The position numbers were made by a program, and so were the translations under genes. The notes beneath the pieces were generated by a model. It was not told where the DNA came from and searched no databases. It saw nothing but the letters and a program-made list of their open reading frames with translations. Of a stretch of 64,000 nucleotides of DNA, positions 41,479-50,143 are shown in pieces. Origin of the DNA: JAGCJX01 sp045638645 (GTDB lineage: Bacteria; Bacteroidota; Bacteroidia; Bacteroidales; UBA932); assembly GCA_045638645.1 (NCBI GenBank), contig JAZUBU010000002.1:1-64000 (forward strand), read 5' to 3'. Each line of letters opens with the position of its first letter. Positions within the stretch are counted from its first letter, which is position 1.

Positions 41479-42693
41479 TCATTTTTCCCGGAGTGCCAAA
41501 ATCGGATCCAGGCGAGCTGCCCGATAAGCCGGCAGACTTCCGGCCAGCAATGCAATTCCCTCACAAAGGACAAGAGCCAACAAGAGCCACCGTACCGAAA
41601 AGCAACACGGCGCCCCCAAGAACTGCGCCGCGATCCAAGCCAACAGGAAGCCCAGACCGATTCCCAGCAGAGCCCCCAGAGCTCCCATCCACGCAGCCTC
41701 CACCCAAAACTGCCACAACACCTGCCGGGACGTCGCACCCAACGCCATCCGGAGTCCAACTTCAAGATGCCGCTCCCGGACCGAAATCAGCAAAGTGTTC
41801 ATCAAACCGACAGCGGCCCCCAACAAAGCCAGAGCAGCAATCACCAAAGACACCCGCGTGATCAGCCACAAGGATGCCTCCAGCTCCCCGATCAGGGCAT
41901 CACTTCTACAAATTTCAAAATCATCTTCCGCCGTAGGGCTAAGACCCCGCAGGGCCCGAAACCGGACCCGAGCTGCATACACCAACGAATCGGCCTGGTC
42001 CTGCGTCCAGGTTGCAGCCGGTCGGAAACCCATCTCCAGTTCCCCATCCCGACCACAAGCCCCCAACGGCACACAGACCGACCGATTCAAATCCAAATCC
42101 GGACGTTCTTTACAAAGAGCCAGCACGCCTATCACATAATAACGTTTTCCGAACACCCGAACCCACTGGCCAACCGCAGGGTTCTGACCATACAACATTT
42201 CGGAAGCGACACTCCCCAACACCGCACAAGGCACATGATGAGTCACCTCCTCCGGACGCAAAAAACGTCCTTGAGCCATAACCAATCCTTGCAACGAGGC
42301 AAAATGGTCATCGGTACCGATCAAATTGACCGTTGGAGGGGTACTTCTGTCCATCGATTTCAATACAACTCCCGACTCAACCGCATACACAGAGGATACT
42401 CCGGCAAAATCCAGCGATAGCTGCAGACGGCGCAACTCCTCCCTTTTCAGAACCGGCGCATCGGACTTCCCGGCCAAGACAAAAGAATGGGCTCCCAAAT
42501 GGGCATACTCCCGCGCAACCGAAGCCCGCAAGGCGTCACCGGTAGCCAGGATTCCGACCAGCGCCGCCACCCCAACGGCCAACATCAAAATTGTCAGTAA
42601 CGAACGATAACCATTACTCAGAACCGCCTGATACGCAAGACAAAGATTTTCCCACATCCGGGTCAGGCTCCCGAATTTCCAGTCCACCAACAT
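41479..42693 (-). CDS. MacB/FtsX-type ABC transporter permease
   Basis: 404 residues. Helix 1 is near residues 30-52 (SLLTILMLAVGVAALVGILA). A long extracytoplasmic MacB-like domain (about 55-275) precedes three helices in the FtsX domain (WLITRVSLVIAALALLGAAV, and the ALGALLGIGLGFLLAWIAAQ region, then LLLALVLCEGIALLAGSLPAYRAARLDPILALR). The ending matches the FtsX signature. This class works with an ATPase (MacB-like) in mechanotransmission or lipoprotein/efflux functions, but no ATPase gene is adjacent. The start could be MLVDWK at 42693 or MWENLC at 42657; I keep the longer form. Confidence 0.88.
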   Translation of the reverse strand: MLVDWKFGSLTRMWENLCLAYQAVLSNGYRSLLTILMLAVGVAALVGILATGDALRASVAREYAHLGAHSFVLAGKSDAPVLKREELRRLQLSLDFAGVSSVYAVESGVVLKSMDRSTPPTVNLIGTDDHFASLQGLVMAQGRFLRPEEVTHHVPCAVLGSVASEMLYGQNPAVGQWVRVFGKRYYVIGVLALCKERPDLDLNRSVCVPLGACGRDGELEMGFRPAATWTQDQADSLVYAARVRFRALRGLSPTAEDDFEICRSDALIGELEASLWLITRVSLVIAALALLGAAVGLMNTLLISVRERHLEVGLRMALGATSRQVLWQFWVEAAWMGALGALLGIGLGFLLAWIAAQFLGAPCCFSVRWLLLALVLCEGIALLAGSLPAYRAARLDPILALREK

Positions 42694-42740
42694 ATCAAAA
42701 TTTTAAGGGTGTAAAAATAGGAAAATTTCGTGGTTTCTGC

Positions 42741-42748
42741 TACCTTTG
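42741..42748 (+). promoter_or_regulatory. -7 box for the pseudouridine synthase-era-parC-aroK operon
   Basis: TACCTTTG, an exact match, 39 bases before ATG 42788. No clear -33 TTTG. Confidence 0.55.
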
Positions 42749-42787
42749 CGCCCCAAATACCCTATAGAATAAGTAACATTATACGAT

Positions 42788-44032
42788 ATGATGAAGAAAA
42801 ACTATTCAGACCGCCGGTCTGGCCACCGTCCGTTTGAAAACGACCGCCACGAAAGTCGTTTCAAAAACAATTTCCGCCAAAAGGATCATGCTGACCGCCG
42901 CGAAAAACGCAACGAAAGCCGCTATGAAGACAAACCGGCTCGCGAAAACCGCAGCGAACGCTTTGACAAACCCACCCGTGGAGCTGGCCGTTTCGAGAAA
43001 ACCACCCGGACTGACCGCTTCGACAAACCGTTCCGCGAAAACCGCGGCGAACGCTTTGACAGACCCGCTCGGGGTGCCGGCCGTTTTGAGAAACCGAATC
43101 GGGAAGACCGCTTCGAAAAACCGTTCCGCGAAAACCGCAACGATCGTTTTGACAGACCGGCTCGCAGTGCCGGCCGTTTTGAAAAGCCGAACCGGGGAGA
43201 CCGCTTAGAGAAACCTTTCCGCGAAAGCCGCTACGAAAACAATTTCGTACGCAACGAACGCCCTGCTTTCAAACCCAAATCGGAAAAGAAAGTACTGGTT
43301 CAAGAATTCAGTGGTCTGGTCCGTTTGAACAAATTCATTGCAAACTCCGGTGTATGCTCCCGTCGGGAAGCAGACGAACTCATCGGAGCCGGCGTTGTTA
43401 CCGTGAATGGCGAAGTGGTTACCGAACTGGGCATCAAAGTCAATCCCGATACCGATGACATCCGTTTCAACGGAGAACGCTTGCGTGGCGAAGAAAAGAT
43501 TTACGTCTTGATGAACAAACCGAAAGGCTATGTAACAACGACTTCCGATCCCCACGCAGACGCTTGCGTGATGGATCTGATTTCTCCCGAACTCTGTCCT
43601 CAACGCATTTTCCCGGTCGGCCGTCTGGACAAATCAACCACCGGCGTGCTCTTGCTGACCAACGACGGCGGCCTTGCTGAAAAACTGACCCATCCGTCAT
43701 ACCACCGCAAGAAAATTTACCACGTATTTTTGGACAAGAACCTCAAACGCCCGGATTTCGAAGCGTTGCTGGAAGGATTTGAATTGGAAGACGGTTTCAT
43801 CGCCGCCGACGCCCTCTCCTACATCGACGAACACGAAGACGAAGTCGGCATGGAAATCCACTCCGGCCGCAACCGCATCGTACGTCGTATGTTCGAGCAC
43901 TTGGGTTACACCGTAAAAAAACTGGACCGTGTCTATTTTGCCGGCATGACCAAAAAGAACTTGAAACGCGGACAATGGCGTTTCCTGACCGATACCGAAG
44001 TGGTAATGCTCAAAAACGGCCAGTATGAATAA
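42788..44032 (+). CDS. rRNA pseudouridine synthase (RsuA/RluB family) with repetitive N-terminal extension
   Basis: 414 residues. Residues 1-165 are a disordered, Arg/Asp/Glu/Phe-rich extension containing three copies of a 31-residue repeat (57-149; core RFDRPARGAGRFEKPNRE). An S4 RNA-binding domain follows (about 175-235, RLNKFIANSGVCSRREADEL), then the RsuA-type catalytic domain with Asp281 in GRLDKSTTGVLLLTNDG and the motif HSGRNRIVRRMFEHLGY. It makes a pseudouridine in 16S or 23S rRNA; RluB-like is the better guess. The basic extension may add RNA binding. It is first in the operon with era, whose start overlaps its end by 8 bases. Confidence 0.93.
   Translation: MMKKNYSDRRSGHRPFENDRHESRFKNNFRQKDHADRREKRNESRYEDKPARENRSERFDKPTRGAGRFEKTTRTDRFDKPFRENRGERFDRPARGAGRFEKPNREDRFEKPFRENRNDRFDRPARSAGRFEKPNRGDRLEKPFRESRYENNFVRNERPAFKPKSEKKVLVQEFSGLVRLNKFIANSGVCSRREADELIGAGVVTVNGEVVTELGIKVNPDTDDIRFNGERLRGEEKIYVLMNKPKGYVTTTSDPHADACVMDLISPELCPQRIFPVGRLDKSTTGVLLLTNDGGLAEKLTHPSYHRKKIYHVFLDKNLKRPDFEALLEGFELEDGFIAADALSYIDEHEDEVGMEIHSGRNRIVRRMFEHLGYTVKKLDRVYFAGMTKKNLKRGQWRFLTDTEVVMLKNGQYE
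42956..43234 (+). repeat. Three tandem 93-base coding repeats
   Basis: Copies at 42956-43048, 43049-43141 and 43142-43234, in frame within the pseudouridine synthase gene. Each encodes 31 residues beginning E/D-RFD and ending FRE-N/S-R. The second and third copies are nearly identical in protein; the first is more diverged (TTRTD for PNRED). The copies keep frame and the charge pattern. Confidence 0.9.
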
Positions 44033-44924
44033 TCCCAAACCCACCATCCACCGGGCCGGCTTTGTCAACATCATCGGCAATCCCAACGTTGGAAAATCCA
44101 CGTTGATGAATGCCTTGGTAGGAGAACGTCTGTCCATCGTAACCGCCAAAGCCCAAACGACCCGCCACCGGATCATGGGCATCGTCAACGGACCCGATTA
44201 CCAGATTGTCTATTCGGACACACCGGGTATTCTGAAACCGTCCTACAAGCTGCAGGAAAGCATGATGAACTTTGTCGATGTGGCCATTGGCGATGCGGAC
44301 ATCATCCTGTATGTGACCGACATGGTGGAAAAAAGCGACAAAAACGAGGAATACATTTCCAAGTTGAACCGCATTGACTGTCCGGTGCTCATCGTCATCA
44401 ACAAGATTGACACCAGCAACCAGGAAGACGTGCTCCAACTCGCCGCCTGGTGGAAAGAACGGGTGCCCAAAGCGGAGATTTTCCTGGCCTCCGCTTTGGA
44501 AAAATTCAATTTGGACCCCATCTTTGAACGCATCGTATCCTTACTGCCCGTCAACGAAGCCTGGTACGACAAAGACACCTTGACGGACCGCAACCTGCGA
44601 TTCTTTGCATCAGAAATTATCCGTGAGAAGATTTTGTTGAACTACAACAAGGAAATCCCTTATTGTACGGAAGTTGTGATCGAAGAATTCAAGGAACTGC
44701 CGGACCGCTACGACATCCGGGCGGTCATCAACGTCATGCGCGACTCCCAAAAAGGCATCATCATCGGAGCCAAGGGCAGTTCCCTCAAACGCGTCGGCAT
44801 GCAAGCCCGCGAAGACATGGAAGAGTTCTTCGAAAAGAAAGTCTTCCTGCAAATGTACGTCAAAGTGAATCCGGACTGGCGGGAAGACAAACGCAAACTG
44901 AAAGCATTCGGATACATCAATTAA
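44025..44924 (+). CDS. era: Ribosome-assembly GTPase Era
   Basis: 299 residues. GTPase motifs: G1 GNPNVGKST (about 16-24), G3 SDTPGIL, G4 INKID, followed by the C-terminal KH domain (IIGAKGSSLKRVGMQAREDM). It binds 16S rRNA near its 3' end and acts in 30S maturation. The ATG lies inside the last codons of the preceding gene (8-base overlap), which couples two ribosome-biogenesis functions. parC follows after 41 bases. Confidence 0.97.
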   Translation: MNNPKPTIHRAGFVNIIGNPNVGKSTLMNALVGERLSIVTAKAQTTRHRIMGIVNGPDYQIVYSDTPGILKPSYKLQESMMNFVDVAIGDADIILYVTDMVEKSDKNEEYISKLNRIDCPVLIVINKIDTSNQEDVLQLAAWWKERVPKAEIFLASALEKFNLDPIFERIVSLLPVNEAWYDKDTLTDRNLRFFASEIIREKILLNYNKEIPYCTEVVIEEFKELPDRYDIRAVINVMRDSQKGIIIGAKGSSLKRVGMQAREDMEEFFEKKVFLQMYVKVNPDWREDKRKLKAFGYIN

Positions 44925-44965
44925 CAAAACAGATAACCCCAGGGGCACTCCGTCCCGCCACACGA

Positions 44966-47668
44966 ATGAATACGGAAGAATTGGATGACTTCAATGGTGA
45001 AGTGACAGAATCCGAAGAGACCGGCAAGTTTGACCGGCTGATTCGGGAAGGCGAAAAGAAATACAAACTGTCCGGCATGTTCAAGGAATGGTTCCTGGAC
45101 TACGCCTCTTATGTTATTCTGGAACGGGCCGTCCCGCACATCACAGACGGGCTCAAACCCGTACAACGCCGGATCCTTCACGCAATGAAGAAATCCGATG
45201 ACGGCCGCTACAACAAGGTGGCCAACATCGTCGGTTCCACCATGCAGTATCACCCGCACGGGGATGCCTCTATCAAAGACGCCTTGGTACAGTTGGGACA
45301 AAAAGATCTGCTCATTGACTGCCAGGGAAACTGGCGAAACATCCTGACCGGAGACGATGCCGCTGCCGCCCGTTACATCGAGGCCCGTTTGTCCAAATTT
45401 GCAAACGAAGTGGTATTCAACCCGAAGACCACGGAATGGATGAGTTCCTACGACGGACGCAACGACGAACCGGTCAGCCTGCCAATCAAATTTCCTTTGT
45501 TGCTGGCCCATGGCACCGAAGGTATCGCGGTCGGACTGGCCTCCAAGATCCTGCCCCACAACTTCAACGAGCTCATCGATGCCTCCATCGCCTACCTGCG
45601 TGGCGAGGCATTTGAACTCTACCCCGATTTTCCGACCGGAGGTCTTGCGGATGTTTCCCGGTACAACAAAGGTTGCCGGGGTGGCCAGGTCCGGATCCGC
45701 TCACGCATCGTCAAAGTGGACAAACGCACCTTGGCCATTACCGAAATTCCTTTTGGCAAAACAACATCCACCATCATTGAGTCCATCATCAAGGCCAACG
45801 ACAAAGGAAAAATCAAAATCCGCCGGATTGATGACAACACTGCAGAACATGCCGAAATCGTCATCTCCTTGCCCAACGATGTCTCTCCGGACAAAACCAT
45901 CGACGCCCTCTACGCCTGCACGGATTGTGAAGTTTCCATATCACCGAATGCCTGCGTCATCATGGACAAAAAGCCCCACTTCATCGGTGTAGATGACATC
46001 CTCAAGCACAGTACAGATCTCACACTCAACCTCTTAAAAAGAGAATTGGAGATCCGGCTGGACGAACTTGAAGGCGCTTGGCACTACAACTCCCTGGAAA
46101 AGATTTTCTTCGAAAACAAGGTATACCGCGTCCTGGAGCAGGAAGCACGCACATGGGAAGACCAATTGAAGGAAGTGTTCAGCCGTATGCTGGAGTTCCA
46201 ACCCTTGCTCCGCCGTCCCATCACCGAAGACGACATCCACAAACTGGTGGAAAAACCCGTACGAAAAATATCCCGTTTTGATGTCAAGGCGGTTACCGAA
46301 AAAATCCTGGGCATCGAAAAGGAAGAAGAGGAAATCCGCAAGCAACTGGCACACATCGTGGACTACACCATCACCTACTTCGAGAACCTGCGTAAAAAAT
46401 ACGGAGCAAAGTATCCTCGAAAAACAGAGATTGTGTCTTTTGAAAACATTGAGGTCACCAAAGTGGTCGCCGCCAATGCAAAACTCTACGTCAACCGCGC
46501 AGACGGCTTCATCGGTACCTCTCCCAAGAAAATTGAAAACGCAGAATTTGTCTGCGATTGTGCCGACATTGACGACATCATTGTTTTCCTCAAAGACGGC
46601 CGCTACATCATCAAAAAAATTGGAGAAAAAGTCTTCGTGGACAAGAATATTCTCCACATTGCCGTCTTCAACCGTTCGGACACCCGTACCATCTACAACA
46701 TCATTTACCGGGACGGCAAAAATGGTGTGTACTTTGCCAAACGCTGCGCCATTACCGGTGTCAGCCGCGACAAATGGTACAACCTGACCAAGGGTACCGA
46801 AGGTTCCACCATCCAATGGTTCACAGCCAACCCGAATGGAGAAGCCGAACTGCTGAAAATCTACCTCCGACCCAGACCGAAGCTGAAGAAAACCAATTTC
46901 GAATTCAACTTTGCAGACCTGGCCATCAAGAACCGCGGATCCATGGGCAACATTGTCAGCAAAAACCCCATCCAGAAAATCAACCAGAAATCTGCCGGTA
47001 TCTCGACCATTGGAGGCAAACCAATCTGGTTTGACTGGGATGTGCTCCGCCTCAACGAAGACGGACGCGGCGAACTGTTGGGCGAGATTACAGGCAAAGA
47101 GCACATCTTTGTCTTGTGCAACGAAGGCACCTTCTACACCACCTCGACCGATTTGAGCAGCCGCTACCAGGGAGAGGTCCGCAAAGTGGAGATCTTCAAC
47201 GAAGAAAAGATTTACACCGCTTTGTACTGGGACGGTGAAGCGGCATGCTATTATGTCAAACGCTTCGTGGGAGAAATCAGTGACAACCAGGTTCAATCCT
47301 TCATTTCAGAATCCAAAGGTTCGCGACTGGTTGCACTCTGTGAAGACGAATTCCCGCAATTGGAAATCAGCTTTGTCCAAAACGGACGAAAACCTCGGGA
47401 AAACGAACGCATCGACGTGGACGAGTTCATTGCCGTCAAAGGTTTCAAAGCCAAAGGCAAACGCGTCACCATCCACGATGTTGCCACCATTGAATTCATC
47501 GAACCGCTTGCGAAAGAACCCGTATCCGAGACAACGGAGGAATCCTCAGAGGCTCCCGAAACGGCCACAACCTCCGAGGAGGAGACCGGAGATTTCCAAT
47601 CTCCCGAGGATATCCAATCCCCTGAAGATTTCCGCCCCGGTGAAATCATCGACCTTACCTTGTTTTAA
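44966..47668 (+). CDS. parC: DNA topoisomerase IV subunit A
   Basis: 900 residues from ATG 44966 (MNTEELDDFNGEVTESEETG); an in-frame region upstream belongs to another frame of era. The DNA-cleavage domain is typical of GyrA/ParC: ILERAVPHITDGLKPVQRRI, YHPHGDASIKDALVQLGQ, and the active-site tyrosine in AARYIEARLSKFA. A long coiled-coil region (about 370-440) and a C-terminal domain follow, ending in a Glu/Ser/Thr-rich acidic tail (about 845-890). No GyrA-box is obvious, so ParC is preferred over GyrA. The partner parE is not in the window. Confidence 0.92.
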   Translation: MNTEELDDFNGEVTESEETGKFDRLIREGEKKYKLSGMFKEWFLDYASYVILERAVPHITDGLKPVQRRILHAMKKSDDGRYNKVANIVGSTMQYHPHGDASIKDALVQLGQKDLLIDCQGNWRNILTGDDAAAARYIEARLSKFANEVVFNPKTTEWMSSYDGRNDEPVSLPIKFPLLLAHGTEGIAVGLASKILPHNFNELIDASIAYLRGEAFELYPDFPTGGLADVSRYNKGCRGGQVRIRSRIVKVDKRTLAITEIPFGKTTSTIIESIIKANDKGKIKIRRIDDNTAEHAEIVISLPNDVSPDKTIDALYACTDCEVSISPNACVIMDKKPHFIGVDDILKHSTDLTLNLLKRELEIRLDELEGAWHYNSLEKIFFENKVYRVLEQEARTWEDQLKEVFSRMLEFQPLLRRPITEDDIHKLVEKPVRKISRFDVKAVTEKILGIEKEEEEIRKQLAHIVDYTITYFENLRKKYGAKYPRKTEIVSFENIEVTKVVAANAKLYVNRADGFIGTSPKKIENAEFVCDCADIDDIIVFLKDGRYIIKKIGEKVFVDKNILHIAVFNRSDTRTIYNIIYRDGKNGVYFAKRCAITGVSRDKWYNLTKGTEGSTIQWFTANPNGEAELLKIYLRPRPKLKKTNFEFNFADLAIKNRGSMGNIVSKNPIQKINQKSAGISTIGGKPIWFDWDVLRLNEDGRGELLGEITGKEHIFVLCNEGTFYTTSTDLSSRYQGEVRKVEIFNEEKIYTALYWDGEAACYYVKRFVGEISDNQVQSFISESKGSRLVALCEDEFPQLEISFVQNGRKPRENERIDVDEFIAVKGFKAKGKRVTIHDVATIEFIEPLAKEPVSETTEESSEAPETATTSEEETGDFQSPEDIQSPEDFRPGEIIDLTLF

Positions 47669-47704
47669 CGGTACACCCGAATAGAAACCCTAGTCCAATT
47701 TACT

Positions 47705-48262
47705 ATGATTATTTCCCTGATCGGCTTTATGGCCTCCGGCAAGACCACTTTGGGACAGCAATTGGCCCAATCCTTGCGTTGTGACTTCATTGATCTGGAT
47801 CAACATATCGAAGAAAAAGAAGGCAAAACAGTCGCAGAAATTTTTGCAACGACCTCCGAAGCCCACTTCCGGGAACTGGAAGAAAAATACTTGGAAGATT
47901 TGCTGGAAGAACACATCTCTGACAATCCGCAAACCTTGGAAGATTTGCCTCCCCGGAGCGATGATTCGGCCGACGATGCAGCCATCCCGACCCGCAATTG
48001 CACCCTGGTTCTCTCGGTGGGTGGCGGATGCGTCATGAGTGACCTCTGCGCGGAACTGCTGGACCGTTTTACCTACTGCATCTACCTGGAAACGGACTTC
48101 AACGCCCTGTTTGCCCGACTGGAACAACCTCAACAGCAAGAAAACAGGCCCCTGATTTCCGGAGCAGCCCAATCCGGACAAATGCGGGAGCAAATTGAAA
48201 AAATATTCCGGCAACGCGAACCGCATTACCGGAAGTTAGCTCGGAAAACCATCCGATTTTAA
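47705..48262 (+). CDS. aroK: Shikimate kinase with an acidic insertion
   Basis: 185 residues. P-loop LIGFMASGKTTLGQQL (about 6-20), shikimate-binding DLDQHIEEKEG and FRELEEKYL, the glycine motif SVGGGCVM, the lid arginine in RPLISGA, and the C-terminal REPHYRKLA are all present. It phosphorylates shikimate at O3 in the aromatic amino acid pathway. Between the FRELEEKYL helix and SVGGG there is an acidic insertion of about 25 residues (SDNPQTLEDLPPRSDDSADD and on) absent from typical 165-175 residue enzymes. aroE of the same pathway lies 6 kb away in another operon. Last gene of the rluB-like-era-parC-aroK unit. Confidence 0.93.
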   Translation: MIISLIGFMASGKTTLGQQLAQSLRCDFIDLDQHIEEKEGKTVAEIFATTSEAHFRELEEKYLEDLLEEHISDNPQTLEDLPPRSDDSADDAAIPTRNCTLVLSVGGGCVMSDLCAELLDRFTYCIYLETDFNALFARLEQPQQQENRPLISGAAQSGQMREQIEKIFRQREPHYRKLARKTIRF

Positions 48263-48264
48263 TC

Positions 48265-48297
48265 AAAAGAGACGGTCTAGAACAGATCGTCTCTTTT
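48265..48297. terminator. Shared terminator of aroK and recJ
   Basis: Stem AAAAGAGACG / CGTCTCTTTT with a 13-base loop. It begins 2 bases after the aroK stop. On the other strand the last codons and stop of recJ lie inside the hairpin. Confidence 0.8.
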
Positions 48298-50010
48298 CTT
48301 GATATCTTTTACCATCAACTGGATATTGGCAATGCCCCGGTAGTAATTCTCTGCAATGGAATAGCAGATATCAACCGGGTTTCCACTCTGCAGATGGTCA
48401 AAATACTCCGAACGGTTGAAAGCAATCGCTGAAATATAACGATAGGGTTCATCTTCCTGGATCAGCTCCAGCTTCATGTGACCGTTGTCCGCACCCACCA
48501 GGCGTCCGTTCCCATTGTCGTATACGTTGGAGGTTTCAAAGACAGGAGACAGGTTTCCGGGACCAAAGGGTTGGAATTGCTTGAGGATCCGGAAGAACTT
48601 GGGTGTAATTTGCTTAAAATCCAATTTTGCGTCAATGGTCACCAACGGGGTCAGTTGCTCCTCGGTAATCTTGGCAGCAACAAACTCCTCAAAGCGCTCA
48701 CAGAACTTGGGCAGGTTCTCCAGACGGAGGGTCAGACCGGCTGCATACATGTGCCCCCCAAAGTTTTCCAACAAATCCGAACAGCTCTCGATGGCATCGT
48801 ACAAGTCAAAACCCGGAATACTGCGCGCAGACCCCGTAATGAAGCCATTGGACTGGGTCAATACAATCGTCGGACGGTAATAGGTCTCCACCAGACGCGA
48901 GGCCACGATCCCCACAACCCCCTTGTGCCACACCGGATTGAATACGATGGTCGATTTCTTTTTTGCAAAACCCGGAGAATTCTTGACCATCTGCACGGCC
49001 TCGAACGTAATCTCCCGGTCAATGTTTTTCCGGTCATTATTCTGGGTATTGATGGTATTCCCAATATGCTTGGCCTCTTCATCGTTACGGGAAATCAGCA
49101 AATCCACCGCAGTACGACCGGACTGCATCCGGCCAGCCGCATTGATCCGAGGTCCTATTTTGAAGACGATGTCATCGATGGTGATGCGATGTTTTTCCAG
49201 TCCGGACAGCTTGATGATGGAAAGCAATCCCTTTCGGGGACTTTCATTCAGGCGCTCCAAACCATAGTAGGCCAAAACGCGATTTTCACCGGTCACAGAC
49301 ACCAGATCCGAAGCGATGCTGACTACCACCAGGTCCAACAAGGTGATGACCCACTCAAAAGGCAACGACTTGCGGATACCATAGGCTTGTACGAGTTTGA
49401 AACCCACCCCGCATCCGGACAGATCGTCGAAAGGATATTCACAGTCCGAACGCTTGGGATCCAATACAGCGACCGCTTCCGGCAGGTTTTCATCCGGCAA
49501 GTGGTGGTCACAAATGATAAAATCAATGCCCCGCTGCTTCGCATACGATACCTTCTCGATATCCTTGATACCGCAGTCCAAGGCTACGATGAGCGTAAAC
49601 CCATTGTCCGCTGCGTAATCAATGCCTTTGTATGAAATACCGTAACCCTCGTCGTAACGGTCCGGAATGTAATAATCGGAATTTGTATTGAAGTTCTTGA
49701 TGAACGAGTAGAACAAAGCTACTGCCGTTGTTCCATCCACGTCATAATCCCCGTAAATCAACACTTTCTCTCCTCGGACAATGGCCTGATCCAGACGGTC
49801 TACCGCCTTGTCCATGTCCTTCATCAAAAAGGGATCGTGCAAACGGGACAGATCGGGACGGAAAAACGAACGTGCCTCTTCATACGAATGAATATTTCGT
49901 TGGACCAACAACTCGGCCAAGACTCGATCCACACCCAAATCTGCAGCCAATTTATCGACTACAGCGGGATCGCCCGGCTCCTTTGTTATCCATTTCTTAT
50001 CTATTGCCAT
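48277..50010 (-). CDS. recJ: Single-stranded-DNA-specific exonuclease RecJ
   Basis: 577 residues from ATG 50010 (MAIDKKWITKEPGDPAVVDK). DHH phosphoesterase motifs: VLIYGDYDVDGTTAVALFY (motif I), IVALDCGIKD, ICDHHLPDENLPEA (DHH), and the DHHA1 region with GSARSIPGFDLYDAIESCSD and GGHMYAAGLTLR. It degrades single-stranded DNA 5' to 3' in recombination and mismatch repair. A longer reading from 50097 would pass through the promoter and is rejected. The -7 box ends only 6 bases before the ATG, so the mRNA is probably leaderless or nearly so. Confidence 0.95.
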   Translation of the reverse strand: MAIDKKWITKEPGDPAVVDKLAADLGVDRVLAELLVQRNIHSYEEARSFFRPDLSRLHDPFLMKDMDKAVDRLDQAIVRGEKVLIYGDYDVDGTTAVALFYSFIKNFNTNSDYYIPDRYDEGYGISYKGIDYAADNGFTLIVALDCGIKDIEKVSYAKQRGIDFIICDHHLPDENLPEAVAVLDPKRSDCEYPFDDLSGCGVGFKLVQAYGIRKSLPFEWVITLLDLVVVSIASDLVSVTGENRVLAYYGLERLNESPRKGLLSIIKLSGLEKHRITIDDIVFKIGPRINAAGRMQSGRTAVDLLISRNDEEAKHIGNTINTQNNDRKNIDREITFEAVQMVKNSPGFAKKKSTIVFNPVWHKGVVGIVASRLVETYYRPTIVLTQSNGFITGSARSIPGFDLYDAIESCSDLLENFGGHMYAAGLTLRLENLPKFCERFEEFVAAKITEEQLTPLVTIDAKLDFKQITPKFFRILKQFQPFGPGNLSPVFETSNVYDNGNGRLVGADNGHMKLELIQEDEPYRYISAIAFNRSEYFDHLQSGNPVDICYSIAENYYRGIANIQLMVKDIKKRDDLF

Positions 50011-50016
50011 AGTCTG

Positions 50017-50048
50017 CAAATATAACGGAATTACCCCTAAAAAACAAA
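50017..50048 (-). promoter_or_regulatory. Promoter of recJ, nearly touching the start codon
   Basis: Minus strand TTTG (50045-50048), 20-base spacer, TATATTTG (50017-50024): both elements exact. Transcription would begin within a few bases of ATG 50010. Confidence 0.7.
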
Positions 50049-50098
50049 GTTTTTGAATATTTTTACACTTTTTTAACAAATAATTAAAAAAAATCAAT

Positions 50099-50106
50099 TA
50101 TCTTCG
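50099..50106 (+). promoter_or_regulatory. -7 box for the Fn3 lipoprotein gene
   Basis: TATCTTCG, one mismatch to TAnnTTTG, 37 bases before the start. No exact -33 TTTG. Confidence 0.45.
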
Positions 50107-50143
50107 CTGAAATTTAGAAATTTAACCTAAAAATTTATTCCAT

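Noticed and set aside
42956..43234. Regular repeats first suspected to be a CRISPR array
   Set aside because: The units are 93 bases, have no spacers, keep the reading frame and encode part of a protein.
44663..44965. A 101-codon N-terminal extension of parC running through era
   Set aside because: It is another frame of era; the real ParC start at 44966 matches family N-termini.
46034..47296. A 420-codon open frame antisense to parC
   Set aside because: It mirrors the codon pattern of parC, is rich in Phe/Val/Asp as expected for an antisense shadow, and contains no known motif.
48478..49635. A 385-codon frame antisense to recJ
   Set aside because: RecJ motifs on the minus strand are complete, so this is a shadow.
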